Part shown: piece after piece, positions 38,501-49,212 of the stretch
Layout: every line of letters begins with the position of its first letter
How positions within the stretch are numbered: the stretch's first letter is position 1
Source: Hydractinia symbiolongicarpus
Taxonomy: Eukaryota; Cnidaria; Hydrozoa; Anthoathecata; Hydractiniidae
Reading direction: 5' to 3'
Length of the DNA: 64,000 nucleotides
Assembly: GCF_029227915.1 (NCBI RefSeq)
Contig: NC_079883.1
Location: 15,190,001-15,254,000, forward strand
Notes under the pieces: model-generated
The model's database searches: none
Told to the model about the DNA's origin: nothing
The model's input: only the letters and a program-made list of their open reading frames with translations
Translations under genes and position numbers: made by a program

Positions 38501-41500
38501 TAAATAGTAATATCTCCTAAATGAAACAAGATAATCAGCTGAAATTTACAGGGCTATTTTTTCTTACCCATAGTGTCATAACAAAATTTGAGCAAAATCT
38601 GAATGGGTCGATATGGGACTACTTGTTAAGTAAGTATGGAATGACCTATATATAAAACTTTCCGTCTGTGATCCTAAGCTGCAATTTCTGTAGATTTTTC
38701 CATAGGGTAGGCCTACATCTAGTATTAAAATAATTATGGAAAAATAATGATTCTTCTTTCTGATTTTAAGTTCAGCTTGAGCATGCATTTGCTATGTCAT
38801 CATTCATCATTCTCGGCTTAACGTCCGTTTTCCATGCTAGCATGGGTTGGACGGGGTATATTAATGACCCTCTTCCAATCTGATCTAGACTGTGTTAGAT
38901 CTAAACTCAACTTCCTCTGTATCAAGTCTGTCCTTATAACCTCCTGCCAAGTCTTTCTCAGTCTGCCTCTGGGCTTTGCCCCAGGAACTATCAAGTCTCT
39001 ACACTTTCTTACCCAATTATCCTCCTCCATTCATTCCAAGTGTCCCAGCCAATTCAATCTTCTTATCTGGATAACATCTTTAATTCTACGGAGACTTAGC
39101 CTGCTTCTTAGCTCATCTGAACTCTTTCTGTCTCTCAGACTGGCGTTACACATTCACCTAACCATTCTCATATCATTCCTTTCTAAACGGTCAAGATCTT
39201 CCTGCTTCACTGCCCATGTCTCACTACCGTACAACATAACACTTCTTACACAGGCCTCATACAACCTACCTTTTACCTCAATTGACAGGACTCTGCTAGT
39301 CAACAAAGGAAGTAACTCTCTGAACTTTTTCCAAGCAGCACTTCTTTCAACACCCCCTTCACTGCCCATCATATCACCTAAGTAACAGAAGTTCTCAACT
39401 ATCTCTAACGAGCCACTGTTGTACATCATTAAAGCTGGAAATACTTCATTCTCTATAATCTCACCTTTGCAACGCTTGCATACAAACTGAATGTCAGCTC
39501 TTAACCTTCCACTAATACTACTGCACTTCTTATGTACCCAATGCTTGCAAGTCTGACAAAAAATTGAGTTACTACCAACCCCTTTACTGCAAACTCCACA
39601 AGGCCACTTTCCAACTATAAGGTCACACTTGGCTGCAATGCTACTAATCACGACTTTAGACTTTGCTGTGTTCACCCTTAGCCCTTTCTCTTCTAGTCCT
39701 TTCTTCCACTTCTTAAACTTTTCAACTAATTCTTCCATCGACTCTGCTATGAGAACCAGATCATCTGCATACAATAACTCCCATGGACAACCTGTTTTGA
39801 ACTCCATCGACAGCGCTTCTAAGACTAGAACAAACAACAAAGGACTAAGTACAGAACCCTGATGTACACCAACATTTACACTAAATTCATCACTAAGTGA
39901 ATCGGTAATCCTGACACGCCTTCTAGCATTGCTGTACATAGACTGTACCATCGCAACTAGCCACTCATCCACACCTAATTTTCTCATAGCCCACCAAATA
40001 ACTTTACGTGGCACCCTATCAAAAGCTTTCTCTAAATCTACAAAGGCAATATAGAGATTTTTTCTCTTTCCTAAATACTTTTCCTGAATCTGTCTGAGTA
40101 AAAATATTGCATCTGTAGTGCCATGCCCTGGAACAAAACCAAATTGCATCTTATCTATATCAATCCTTTCTGTAAGTAACTTATCAATCACTCTTTCAAT
40201 AACTTTCATTACTTGATCAACCAACTTCAAACCTCTATGTTACCCCTTTCTAATGCATCACCCTTGCCCTTGAAACAATTCACTATTAAACTCGACTGCC
40301 ACTCACTCGGAATAGCACCATCCTATATAATCTGGTTAGCAAGACTTGTAATAAGCTCAACTCCAATATATCCAGATGCTTTTACCATCTCTACAACAAT
40401 ACCTGATACTCCTGCAGCCTTGCCAATTTTCAATTTCCTAATAGCCTTCACTACCCATTCTGATTTGCATAGCTGGCCCTTCTACAACATCATAATCAGA
40501 CAAATTATCCTCATCAAGCGTATTCTACAACATTAATCTAAATCCTGCTAACTCTTCTTTTTTGTTTCTGTTTGTAAAATAGAAATAATAATATATTCTT
40601 ACCTCAACTCCACATTCATTTTTTGGTGAAAGAAATAAATGCTTGCGATCACGATATAAATGACTATACTGGCGTTGAAAGTTTTCACAACATGTCAGCA
40701 TAAATATTTCTTTCGCATTGTTTTCTTTATATGACAATGGCAAATTTCCAAAAGAATCTTTATGTTTACTATAAAAAGATTACAAAATTATTTAACATAC
40801 CTGGTGGTTAAGCCCATGAAAAAATTGAGTAAAGCAGAAGCATATTAGAAAAGGTTTGCCTTTTGAATTTTTATCATGTCAGCAATGACCAGTCGTTAAA
40901 CAAGCCCATCCTTAAAAAATATGTTTGGTTAGCGTCATTTCTAATTATAAAAGTAAGTCGGTCGGATAAGAATTTTTCCCGAAAAATTACAAAAATACTA
41001 TATTTCCCAGCCATATTTTGTTATTCGTTTTCAATGTAAGCCAGCTGTATTTTTAGCCTCTGTTTCAAGTTCAATTTTTGTCAGTCAATGTCGTTCCCAT
41101 GGTTTTCGCTTGTATTGCCGTATAAATGCGAAGCAGGAAAATATAGCACTGAGTAGCGCAGCACAGTCCCCTATTGAAATAACATTCGGACGTAACAACC
41201 GTTATTTGGAGTAATCCACTGAAAAGGTAAATGGTGGATTTTGTTGCGTGTCGAAGATTGTTTGTGGATTGTTTGGTTCATTTTGTACAAATTTACTTAC
41301 TCTGCGACTCGACTTTCGCCTTTTAAAGTGAGTCGGTCGGTTGACGCTAACCAATTATCTTTTTGAGGGTGGCCCAAACAAAATTTGAAAATAGAAAATA
41401 GAAATTTGTTTACTTATTTCCTCTCTTGTGTAGAGTTCGAAACCCTGATCAAGAAGATGTATACGATCATGTGCTTTTGACAAAATCTTACATATAGATT

Positions 41501-42172
41501 TTAGGGTTTATAGTTTTATCTTTTAATTTCACAGTCCTAAAGATTCATGGAGAAATTCAATATGGTATATAGATGTTTTATTTGCTAACAATAACTTAAA
41601 TTATTTTCGGAACTGCTAGATAGAAATGTTTATCAGAAATATATATACTTGATGCACGCCAAAGATAGTTTAGGTTGTTTTTGGCTTGGTTTTTGGTGTT
41701 CAAATTACCACATTCCCCAACAAAATATGCACTCCATTCCTGGTGAGGCCTGCATCATAAAAGTTTTGGAACAGCTTTAAAATTCCACCTTTGAAACACA
41801 CTTTTAACATTTTTTTTTGGGGGGGAGGAGGGGGGACTAAAAGCATACTAAAATACAGGTGCATAGGGAGATGGAGAGTTGGAAAATGAACAATTCTGTG
41901 CATAGCTACCTATTTTATGAATGACCCCTAAAAAAGATAAAAGCTATGAATGACAAAAATGTGTCAGTCTGTTCCATATATTATGAATCATGATGTGGCT
42001 AGCTAGCTGTACAACGAACCATTTATTACGTTTTTGTATTGATATTTTTGCGTGCTTGCAATTAAATTAAATGTGTTCTGGTTGATAAAAATATGCAGCT
42101 ATATTACCTTAAAGATACAAGACTTGGGGGAGAAACGACTATGTTTTCCAATTCTTCACGTAATTCTTCCAT
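29537..42172 (-). CDS. DRC7: Dynein regulatory complex subunit 7 (DRC7/CCDC135), complete
   Basis: DRC7 is part of the nexin-dynein regulatory complex that links outer doublets in motile cilia and flagella. Eighteen exons: 42172-42108, 40768-40603, 37758-37633, 37229-37035, 36915-36757, 35597-35379, 35186-35067, 34604-34538, 34334-34206, 34123-33995, 33570-33513, 33407-33251, 32511-32293, 31818-31708, 31450-31340, 30979-30785, 30675-30536, 29618-29537. All have GT-AG ends and fitting phases, total 2448 nt, 815 residues, close to the vertebrate length. Landmarks are RQYSHL in exon 2, the transglutaminase-like QYGNCFDY...CSLLIGSGYDAYC in exon 4, LHGLRVH and GKREVPENF in exon 6, YRHAAF in exon 12, and coiled coils with QKKQAWYQENQ near the end. 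The introns host a LINE, a MITE-like element and a tandem repeat. The ATG assignment follows MEELREEL, which resembles the family start. Confidence 0.93.
29641..29915. repeat. 74-bp tandem repeat in the last DRC7 intron
   Basis: About four copies. tcttattgggcgttataaaa starts at 29711, 29785 and 29859, so the period is exactly 74. A shorter, diverged copy starts near 29641. The array ends at about 29915. Confidence 0.9.
38800..40530 (-). mobile_element. 5'-truncated LINE (non-LTR retrotransposon) in a DRC7 intron
   Basis: A reverse-transcriptase frame, open from 40230 to 39154 on the minus strand, shows non-LTR motifs: MQFGFVPGHGTTDA, FVDLEKAFDRVPR, GVHQGSVLSPLLF and the catalytic LLYADDLVLIAES. 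A Cys/His finger follows (CGVC, FCQTCKHWVHKKC, CKRC), then a C-terminal block (VMLYGSETWA). In another frame, down to about 38818, come PRGRLRKTW and HASMENGR. Upstream, to about 40530, the frame is broken by stops and shifts. The 3' end carries a tcatcattcatcat tail. It is inactive. I do not assign a LINE clade. It lies in the intron between DRC7 exons 2 and 3, in the same orientation as DRC7. Confidence 0.9.
40925..41354. mobile_element. MITE-like element with 13-bp inverted ends
   Basis: ttggttagcgtca at 40925-40937 is perfectly inverted at 41342-41354. Just inside both ends sits a directly repeated block, agtaagtcggtcgg and agtgagtcggtcgg. There is no coding capacity. It lies in DRC7 intron 1. 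No clear target duplication was seen. Confidence 0.55.
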
Positions 42173-44270
42173 TTTTTTGTCTGTTCGAGCATGGCGGCGT
42201 GTTTCTGCGAGATGGTCATTTTTATTTAATGACGATTTGTCTTGGTAACACTTTCGATTTCGTTTTTATGTTTATTTTACGGAACGTATGTAATGAAGAA
42301 ACTAGTGCGAATCAAACTCGGTTTCCCTATTAACATAACACTTGACGAGAGAAACCGTTTTCCTGCAAACTTCGCACGACAGTTGTACAGAAGCCAACGT
42401 TACGACTTTATGAAAACTACAACAGCAGGAAATCTTAAATTATGAACGAACCAGCGGGAAATTACAAATAGCCGGCAACCTTGTTTCCAATGAACCCTGG
42501 GAGCAATGACGTAACCATGTGATCATTTGATTGGTTTTTCGCATGTCGCAAATAAAGTCAAACTCGTTCATTCGACATTTTACCTTTATGATGAATGTGA
42601 AGCAGCTATGAATTATTGACATCGCTGCAGAAGGCAAGAAATCCTGGAGACGAAAATGTGACTAAATTTCTTGGCGAGTTTTGTCACTATTTATTTAATA
42701 ATTTATTTATTTTTAAAGAGTGCTGGGAACGAGATTGAGTTGCCATTTCTTCGCGGCTGCGTGTGTGTCTATAGAGAACCTAATGAAGACACAACTTTAT
42801 ACACTATCAAATCTATTACTGTAGATCACAGTGCGTGCCTGTATTTTTATAATAATAATAATCAGAACTGAGGGATTTTTTACGATATACAACAAAAAGG
42901 AAGCCATTCACCTCAGATACTTCATTGTCACTAGCTTGAAAATGCTACCATCTTCGCATTTAAACAAGGATCGTAAAATCATATCAACGTAAGCTTGGTT
43001 AGACACTCAGGTTAGACCGGTTTACACACAGCAATCTGTATTAACCTTTCGTGTAAAGAGGCAAATTTTTATATATATTTTTTAAATGATTATCAAACAA
43101 GTTTTTTTATTGTCCTAGTGAATTGTTAAGCGTGCTTAAGGACGTTACCTTGTATGACACGTGTATGGTGTGGTTGCATAGTAAAATAAAACCATTTTGT
43201 TGTAAAATGTAGATATGTCTCATTTTTAGGCAACAGGAAAGTTCTTTACAAATCTGATTTGCAAGAACAAAATATCGCAATGCAATATTTTGTTGTGATG
43301 CTATTCTCGAGGTATTAACCAGGACCAGAGGACTGGTTTTGATGGTGGGGGAGCCAATAAGGTGACTATGGTTGGAAAGTATACTTAAAACGTCGATACT
43401 CTGGCCAGTGGTGGAAATTTCTACTATGACATTTCTTGTGTAACCAGATAAGTACGCAAGAGATACCATTTAGTTAGTTAGTTACTCCTATATATTTACT
43501 TCAACAATAATTCCTAACAAAAATTTTCTAAAGATATTTATAAACCTGTGGGCGAATCAGCTTCTACGCAAGGTTAATAATAAATTAGGACCTAGACATT
43601 CGATTCTGATTCACGAGTTGCATTACCAAGTGCCTTTCTCAGGACGACACCAAAAATGATGTAATTTGAATTTATCAAAGCCCTGCTTACACTCTAAAAT
43701 TCGAATTCGTGCTGAAAGGACTGAAAAAGTGTTCGAATTACAGAAAGTTTCGAATAATTAGAGAAATTTGAATTGTATAAAGTTTTCTTTGTGTAAGTCT
43801 TCAGCCATAAATAAGTATCAATAATCAATAAAACAGTTGGTTAAAAAACAATTTATTTTCACGAATCTTTTCGTAATTTAAGTTACATTATCGAGTAAAA
43901 GATTATTTTAAATCAACTAGCCTATATACATATCAACAGTAAAAAAGTAATTGTCAATTAAAGGCTATAAAATTATTACCCTAAGGGAACGTGTGAATGA
44001 GAATAAACAAGAAGCCCTGGGGGCTCTAAGAATTTCCGCTCACTACCAAAATATTTGATGACAACCTGCTAATTTGTTGTGTTATCATGCCAAACATACG
44101 AAGAGGTTTGGTGCATGAAGCTCTGAAGATAAAGCACACAAGTGACATTATATCTTACAACAAACGCAAACAAAACGAAACATGTCATAATAAACTTTAA
44201 AAGAAATTGCTAACAAAAAATACAGCCTATCATTTATGGTTGAAAGTCTTGCGATTGAAACGTTCATGGT
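42173..44270. other. DRC7 5' flank and intergenic DNA
   Basis: DRC7 promoter side. The sequence near 42185-42215 (catggcggcgtgtttctgcgag) is less AT-rich and may be the promoter/5' UTR. Further right there is AT-rich DNA with ttcgaa-rich patches at 43690-43770. No gene seen; the open frames at 42671-42871 and 43107-43469 show no family likeness. Confidence 0.4.
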
Positions 44271-44275
44271 CTTAA

Positions 44276-44680
44276 ACGGCATTTAGTTGACAAAAAATCA
44301 AAATTTTGATGTGACCATCATTTTCAGCATACTTTTTTTATTAACTGTGCCAATTTTTGTCGAAAATAAAGTAGTTTTAATTTTTAGACAAATTTTGGCC
44401 TGAAATGACATTTAGGTGACAAAAAAATCAAACTTTTGTATCATCATCATTTTCAGCATACTTTATTTTTTAACTGTGCCAAAATGTGGCCGAAAATGAA
44501 GTGGTTATAATTTTTGGACCAATTTTGGCCTAAAATGGCATTTGGGTGACAAAAATCAAAATTTTGATGTCACCATTATGTTCAGCATACTTTTTTTGTT
44601 AACTGTGCCAAATTTGGCCGAAAATGAAGTGGTTATAATTTTTGGACCAATTTTGGCCTGAAACGTCATTTAGATGACTT
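44276..44680. repeat. About 129-bp tandem repeat, three copies plus a partial one
   Basis: The block catttaggtgacaaaaa recurs at 44280, 44409, 44539 and 44667 (periods 129, 130, 128). Each unit also carries tttcagcatactttttt, aactgtgcca and aattttggcc. Confidence 0.9.
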
Positions 44681-45480
44681 TCCAGTACTTAGGGAGCTTG
44701 GGTACGAAGTTTAAATCTGTGACGTTGCAATTGACCATTTGGGACAGGGTTAGTTAGTTAGTCAGTTATACCAATACTATCCTCCTCTCAGAGGAACTTA
44801 AAATCCCAGGGTCGATTTTTTCTCAAAAAATGCTCCGAAAGAAAAAAACGACGGTTTTAAAGAATTTCCTACGCCTTCGGGCGCGGAAATTCAACAACTT
44901 ATGAAACAAGAGAGACTAGAATGACGTAAGAAACGAAAGACAAAAAACCCCGCGAAATGAGAAAACGAGACACATCTGACAAGAGTAAAAGCAATAACAG
45001 CAATTAAAAACTGGAACAACACGAATAAATCTGTGTACGCGTAAAGTGATGAAAGAAATCACGTTACGCCGTTTGTAAATAGAATAAGTCTTTTAATATC
45101 GGTATGGTGGTGGACCAACAGTTCACCACATGTTAATTGCGGTTCCTGAAGTAAGCACTTATACCTTGTTGAGAGGCTTGGCTTTGATTACATTCAGTAT
45201 TCAAGTGTTCACAAAGATGGCTACTAGCATCATTGAAGGATATACTTTAGAAACTCAATGTTCTTCCAAATCTAGAACGGTAGACTAGTGAAAAGGGTGG
45301 TCACAGGGCATGAACACTAGGGGCCCTCAAGGTAACTATAACCATTACTGTTGTAGATCCAGTTAGGGTTCTTCTACATCGAACTATAACCTGCAACGAT
45401 ACTACAAACTACAGCACGCAACAATCTACAACACAAGATGGAGGAATCAATTGGCATCAAGGTTTTCTTGGTGATCCAAA
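44681..45480. other. Intergenic spacer
   Basis: No gene recognised. Contains a tagttagttagtcagtta run near 44753 that echoes tagttagttagttactcc near 43470, on the far side of the 129-bp array. Confidence 0.35.
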
Positions 45481-45639
45481 CTTGGCTACTTGCGATTGCC
45501 AAGTTTTTTATTCAGAGGTAGAAGCACTGTTGACCCGCGCTGGTGGGGATTTCGGGCTTCCTTCGTCAGCCAAATGGGATGAAGATGCGTTTGTTTCCCT
45601 AACAAATGTGCGTTTCCACGAGATACGCCATAGCAAGTA

Positions 45640-45920
45640 GTAGGCAATTTCCAAGCGAGTTTCTGAGGTGTAGGCGATTTCCAAGTGAGTCGCGGAGATG
45701 TAGGCAATTTCCAAGCGAGTTGCTGAGGTATAGGTTATTTCCAAGTGAGTCGCTCAGATGTAGGCAATTTCCAAGCGAGTTTCTGAGGTGTAGGCGATTT
45801 CCAAGTGAGTCGCGGAGATGTAGGCACTTTTCAAGCGAGTTGCCTAGGTGTAGCCGATTTCCAAGTGAGTCGCTCAGATATAGGCAATTTCCAAGCAAGT
45901 TGTTGAGATGTAGGCATTTT
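45640..45920. repeat. 30-bp minisatellite with 60-bp higher-order period
   Basis: About nine units of the form atttccaagygagtygctgagrtgtaggc. Alternate units differ (gcgagtt and gtgagtc forms), giving a 60-bp period. Because 30 is a multiple of three, several frames stay open across it; on the minus strand it reads as (SLGNRLHLRN)n. It is likely a satellite rather than a protein. Confidence 0.9.
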
Positions 45921-45939
45921 CGCGATATTTGCTGAGTGT

Positions 45940-46045
45940 AAGCGTTTTCACGAGATAGCCAGGTGTTTCCACGAGATACACCCCAGGAGAGTTAGCGTTT
46001 CCACGAGATACGCAGACGTTTTCACGAGATACGCCTTACTAAGGG
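45940..46045. repeat. Short repeat of cacgagatacgc units, then poly-C
   Basis: tttccacgagatacgc or close variants occur about four times at 45945-46040 and once more at 45612, before the 30-bp array. A poly-C tract lies at about 46100-46114. Confidence 0.75.
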
Positions 46046-46264
46046 TAAGGATGGAAACACACGTATCTGGTTTGGCTTCCCCTGATACCAAACCTGACAT
46101 CCCCCCCCCCCCCTTTCCCCAAACTCAAGTGTAGTTATGACATGAAACAAGAGAAATATACTTCTAACATTATCTGTCATTGTTGTTGTTTGCTTTCATG
46201 TTGTTGCTTCAGAACCATAGCAATTAACTGGTCGTTAAGAGATCGTTCGTTATATAATACGCTT

Positions 46265-48294
46265 CTAATATCTTGCGTTTTCTCGTGTTGTTATTTGCTT
46301 TTGTAAGAATACGCCAAGTAAATTCATGATCTGGATATAGGACAAGATGCTTAGATGGTTCAGATTTTTCTTGTTAGAGTTGTGTTCGTTCCATCTGATA
46401 GTCGCGTTTGTCTTGGTTTTGCCTATATAAGATTCACTACATGAACATTCGCCTTTATAAATGTGGCTTTTGTGTGAAACTTTATCTTTAAGTGGGAACA
46501 ATGATCTAATCTTTGACGTTTTCCAAGTATACGTGATTTCTTTTTTATCTTCCGTAAAGCGTTTAATGTTGTCGACACCTTTTCTGATCTGACTTTCATT
46601 TTTCGGACAGTATGGAATCCGGATAAACACTTTCTTCAATTCTTCTTTAAATAACCAGGGTGGAATAATTAAGTCATTTGAAGAATTGGGCTGCTGAAAC
46701 GATTTTATCTTGGCTTCTACAAATCTGTATGGATATTCCTGTTTGAAATTTTGAGCGGATTTGTGTAAGTTTTGACTGGAAAGAGCTACCAGTGCGTATA
46801 GCTCTATTGATTTCTCCCTTGATAACACTGCGTTTGTACTGTGTTGGTACTTGTGAGGACCAATGAAAAGGTAGTTTCGATTCTTTGTTGTACACGCTGT
46901 ATTCATAAGTGCCATCTTGGTTAACTGTGACCTTCGTGTCAAGGAATCTAGAAGGATTTATCTCAATCGTGAGATTGATGTTTTTGTGGTAACTATTAAG
47001 AGCGTTAAACAGCTTGTCTGTGACTCCTTTCTTTCTACGATGACACGTGTCATCAACATAACGTTTGTAAAACTTTCGCCGGGATTACGATTTCTTCTTC
47101 CATCTTGTTTAAGAAGCATCCTGTGAAAACGACTGACAATGGACCTCCCATAGAAACTCCATCAGTTTGCTTGTAAAGACAGTTATTCACTGTTGTTAAT
47201 TTGTAAAAAGTTTTTTGAATGTGGGACGAGAGACTGGCTTAAGGTCGTGCTTGTCGTATATTTGGTGACAGATATATTCAACAGTTTCTTTTACAGGTAC
47301 ACTTGTGAAAAGCGAATCGATATCGTAACTCACGTTTTCTTCGTCAGCAAATAACGGAGGAAGGTTTTGTAACATTGAAGGGAATTTCTGAGTATCCTTG
47401 ATGACAAATTCATTCTTAGCTAGAGGTGATAAGTATGAGGCGATAACTTTGCTGGCGGCGTAATAACAGGTTCCTGTTTGGTCAATGATTGGTCTCAGCT
47501 TTAATTCGGGTAAGTTGACTTCGTTTGGATTGTCAAACTTGTAAGTTTTGGCAGTAGCAAAGAATTGTGCTGGTTGGTTACTTGACGGTCTCATATTCTG
47601 ATACTCTGGGTGATCTTTGAAGTGTCTGTGCAGAAATCCCTGGAAACTACTAAGATCTTTAATTGTTGTATCGTCTGATCGAAAATATTTTCCTTCTTCC
47701 ATGTCTTGGTCAACCATATTCTGTACAATTTGTTGATAGTCATTTTTATCTAACACTTCAACACTTGTATCTTTGTCGCCCGATAAGATAAAAATGTCGG
47801 AGTTGGTACGTAAACTTTTTGTCATTAGCAAACTGTATATTTTTGGTAAGTTTGTTGGTAGTTTTCCCTCAGATATTCGTGAAATTCTTCTTTCTTATTT
47901 TGTGGAATAAACTTATCAACGTTTTCAGCAAGAGATTCGAATTCAACTGTTAAATCCTTTTTGGCAAATTTGTTTTTGTCGATGAAGCTATGATGTAAAC
48001 CAAATTTCAAACAATTTAAGTCTAAGTCAGGAAAGGAAGATAGATTTATCAACGAAACTTGGTAATCACTGCTGTAGTCATAACTTTCTTGTTTATATCT
48101 CAACCATTTAATTTTCTTGTTTTTGTCTTCAGTTGCTCCAGATTTTTCTTGTGTAAGAAGATGGAAAGTTTCTTGAGAAAGATGTTTCCTATAATTCGGT
48201 CTGCTGAACGATAAAGATTTCTTTCTAAGTCGCGTTTCTCTTTCGATAGTTGGGTAAGTGCCATTTTTTTATTATTTAGATGTGATTTAATCAA
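46265..48294 (-). mobile_element. Penelope-like retroelement (RT + GIY-YIG), broken
   Basis: Penelope-like elements couple a telomerase-like reverse transcriptase to a GIY-YIG nuclease. On the minus strand, in order: a basic N-terminal region (48294-47825); an RT region (47831-47196) with LRPIIDQTG and VSYDIDSLFTSVPV; then, in shifted frames, SMGGPLSVVF at about 47155 and YVDDT at about 47050. The C-terminal part (46942-46265) ends with a GIY-YIG-type nuclease: CSCSESYIGKT, then IRWNEHN. At least four frame changes break the ORF (near 48110, 47825, 47200 and 47080), so it is dead as written. The 30-bp satellite lies just 3' of it. The clade was not assigned. Confidence 0.85.
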
Positions 48295-49212
48295 TTTTGT
48301 CTCAGATTTTCTCTCCTTTTTTACGTCGAAAAATGGCCTTTGACTTTCGCAAAGATGGGTGTGATCTTGTGGTATAATGCTTGTTCGATAAAGCCAATCA
48401 CCAAACTAGCAAAAAGTTTCATATATATTTCATAGGTTCTGCTTCTATGCGTCTTGATGTCACTATTCTTGTTCTTCTTTCGTCCCGTTCGCTATCAAGG
48501 GTCCTTTGAAGGGGGTCATAGTACATTTAATTTTTTTTAGTTACCAAGGTTTAAACAATCACAGCTGAACAAATAGACAAAGATTTCCATCATATATTCT
48601 CGTGGTGAACGCTAATTAGAAAGAATAGATCAACAGTTTTATAATCTCTGACATGAGTTGGCAGGGATTTGAACGTTCCGCAATGAACATTGGGAAAATT
48701 AAAACAACCTTATACTTAATATTTGTGGTGTACGTAGCTGTAGTGTAGTCAATATAACATCATCGAATTTTGATGATAGCATAATGGACTATGCTTATAT
48801 CTTTGCCAATGTTTTGTTCAATTAATTAATCACTTAATTTAATGTTTTATATTAAAGTTGGAGATTTGCGACATTTTTTGGATGATCCCCGTTGCCAAAA
48901 CATGCTCTAACAACCAAAATCACTCCAGCTGTCAAAGCCCCGAGCGTTGTGTGGCAGGGTGCGGACCTATTTCAGGGGCTTTTTATCGGGAAACACAGGA
49001 AACTTCAACATGGCGGCGCGCATTGGATGGAATTTTGTTGTTGATTTTCATTGATTATTTCTTTTCAGCTTAACAGTTAACTGTTTATTTTTTAGCGCTT
49101 TTGTGACGGTGACTAAGTTTTGTTTTATTCCAAGTTATTATATATGTTTTTCTATTTCTAGCTAGTGTTCTAGATAGCTATCATTAAATGAAACAAAAAA
49201 TTCTAAAGAAAG
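48295..49212. other. Penelope 5' flank and transporter promoter side
   Basis: Contains a possible decayed hammerhead ribozyme core on the minus strand at 48477-48500 (see findings). Near 49012 there is an isolated ATGGCGGCGCG in GC-richer DNA, consistent with a promoter/5' UTR of the transporter gene or of GID8. The open frame at 48858-49073 has no family likeness. Confidence 0.35.

Noticed and set aside
38834-39385. 183-codon plus-strand open frame
   Set aside because: Antisense to the LINE reverse transcriptase, Leu/Ser-rich, no independent support.
43107-43469. 120-codon minus-strand open frame
   Set aside because: No homology recognised, no splice partners, composition like translated intergenic DNA.
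45486-45935. Four overlapping open frames across the 30-bp minisatellite
   Set aside because: A repeat length divisible by three keeps frames open by default; not evidence for a protein.
48858-49073. 71-codon plus-strand open frame containing ATGGCGGCG
   Set aside because: No family likeness; more likely promoter/5' UTR sequence of the downstream genes.
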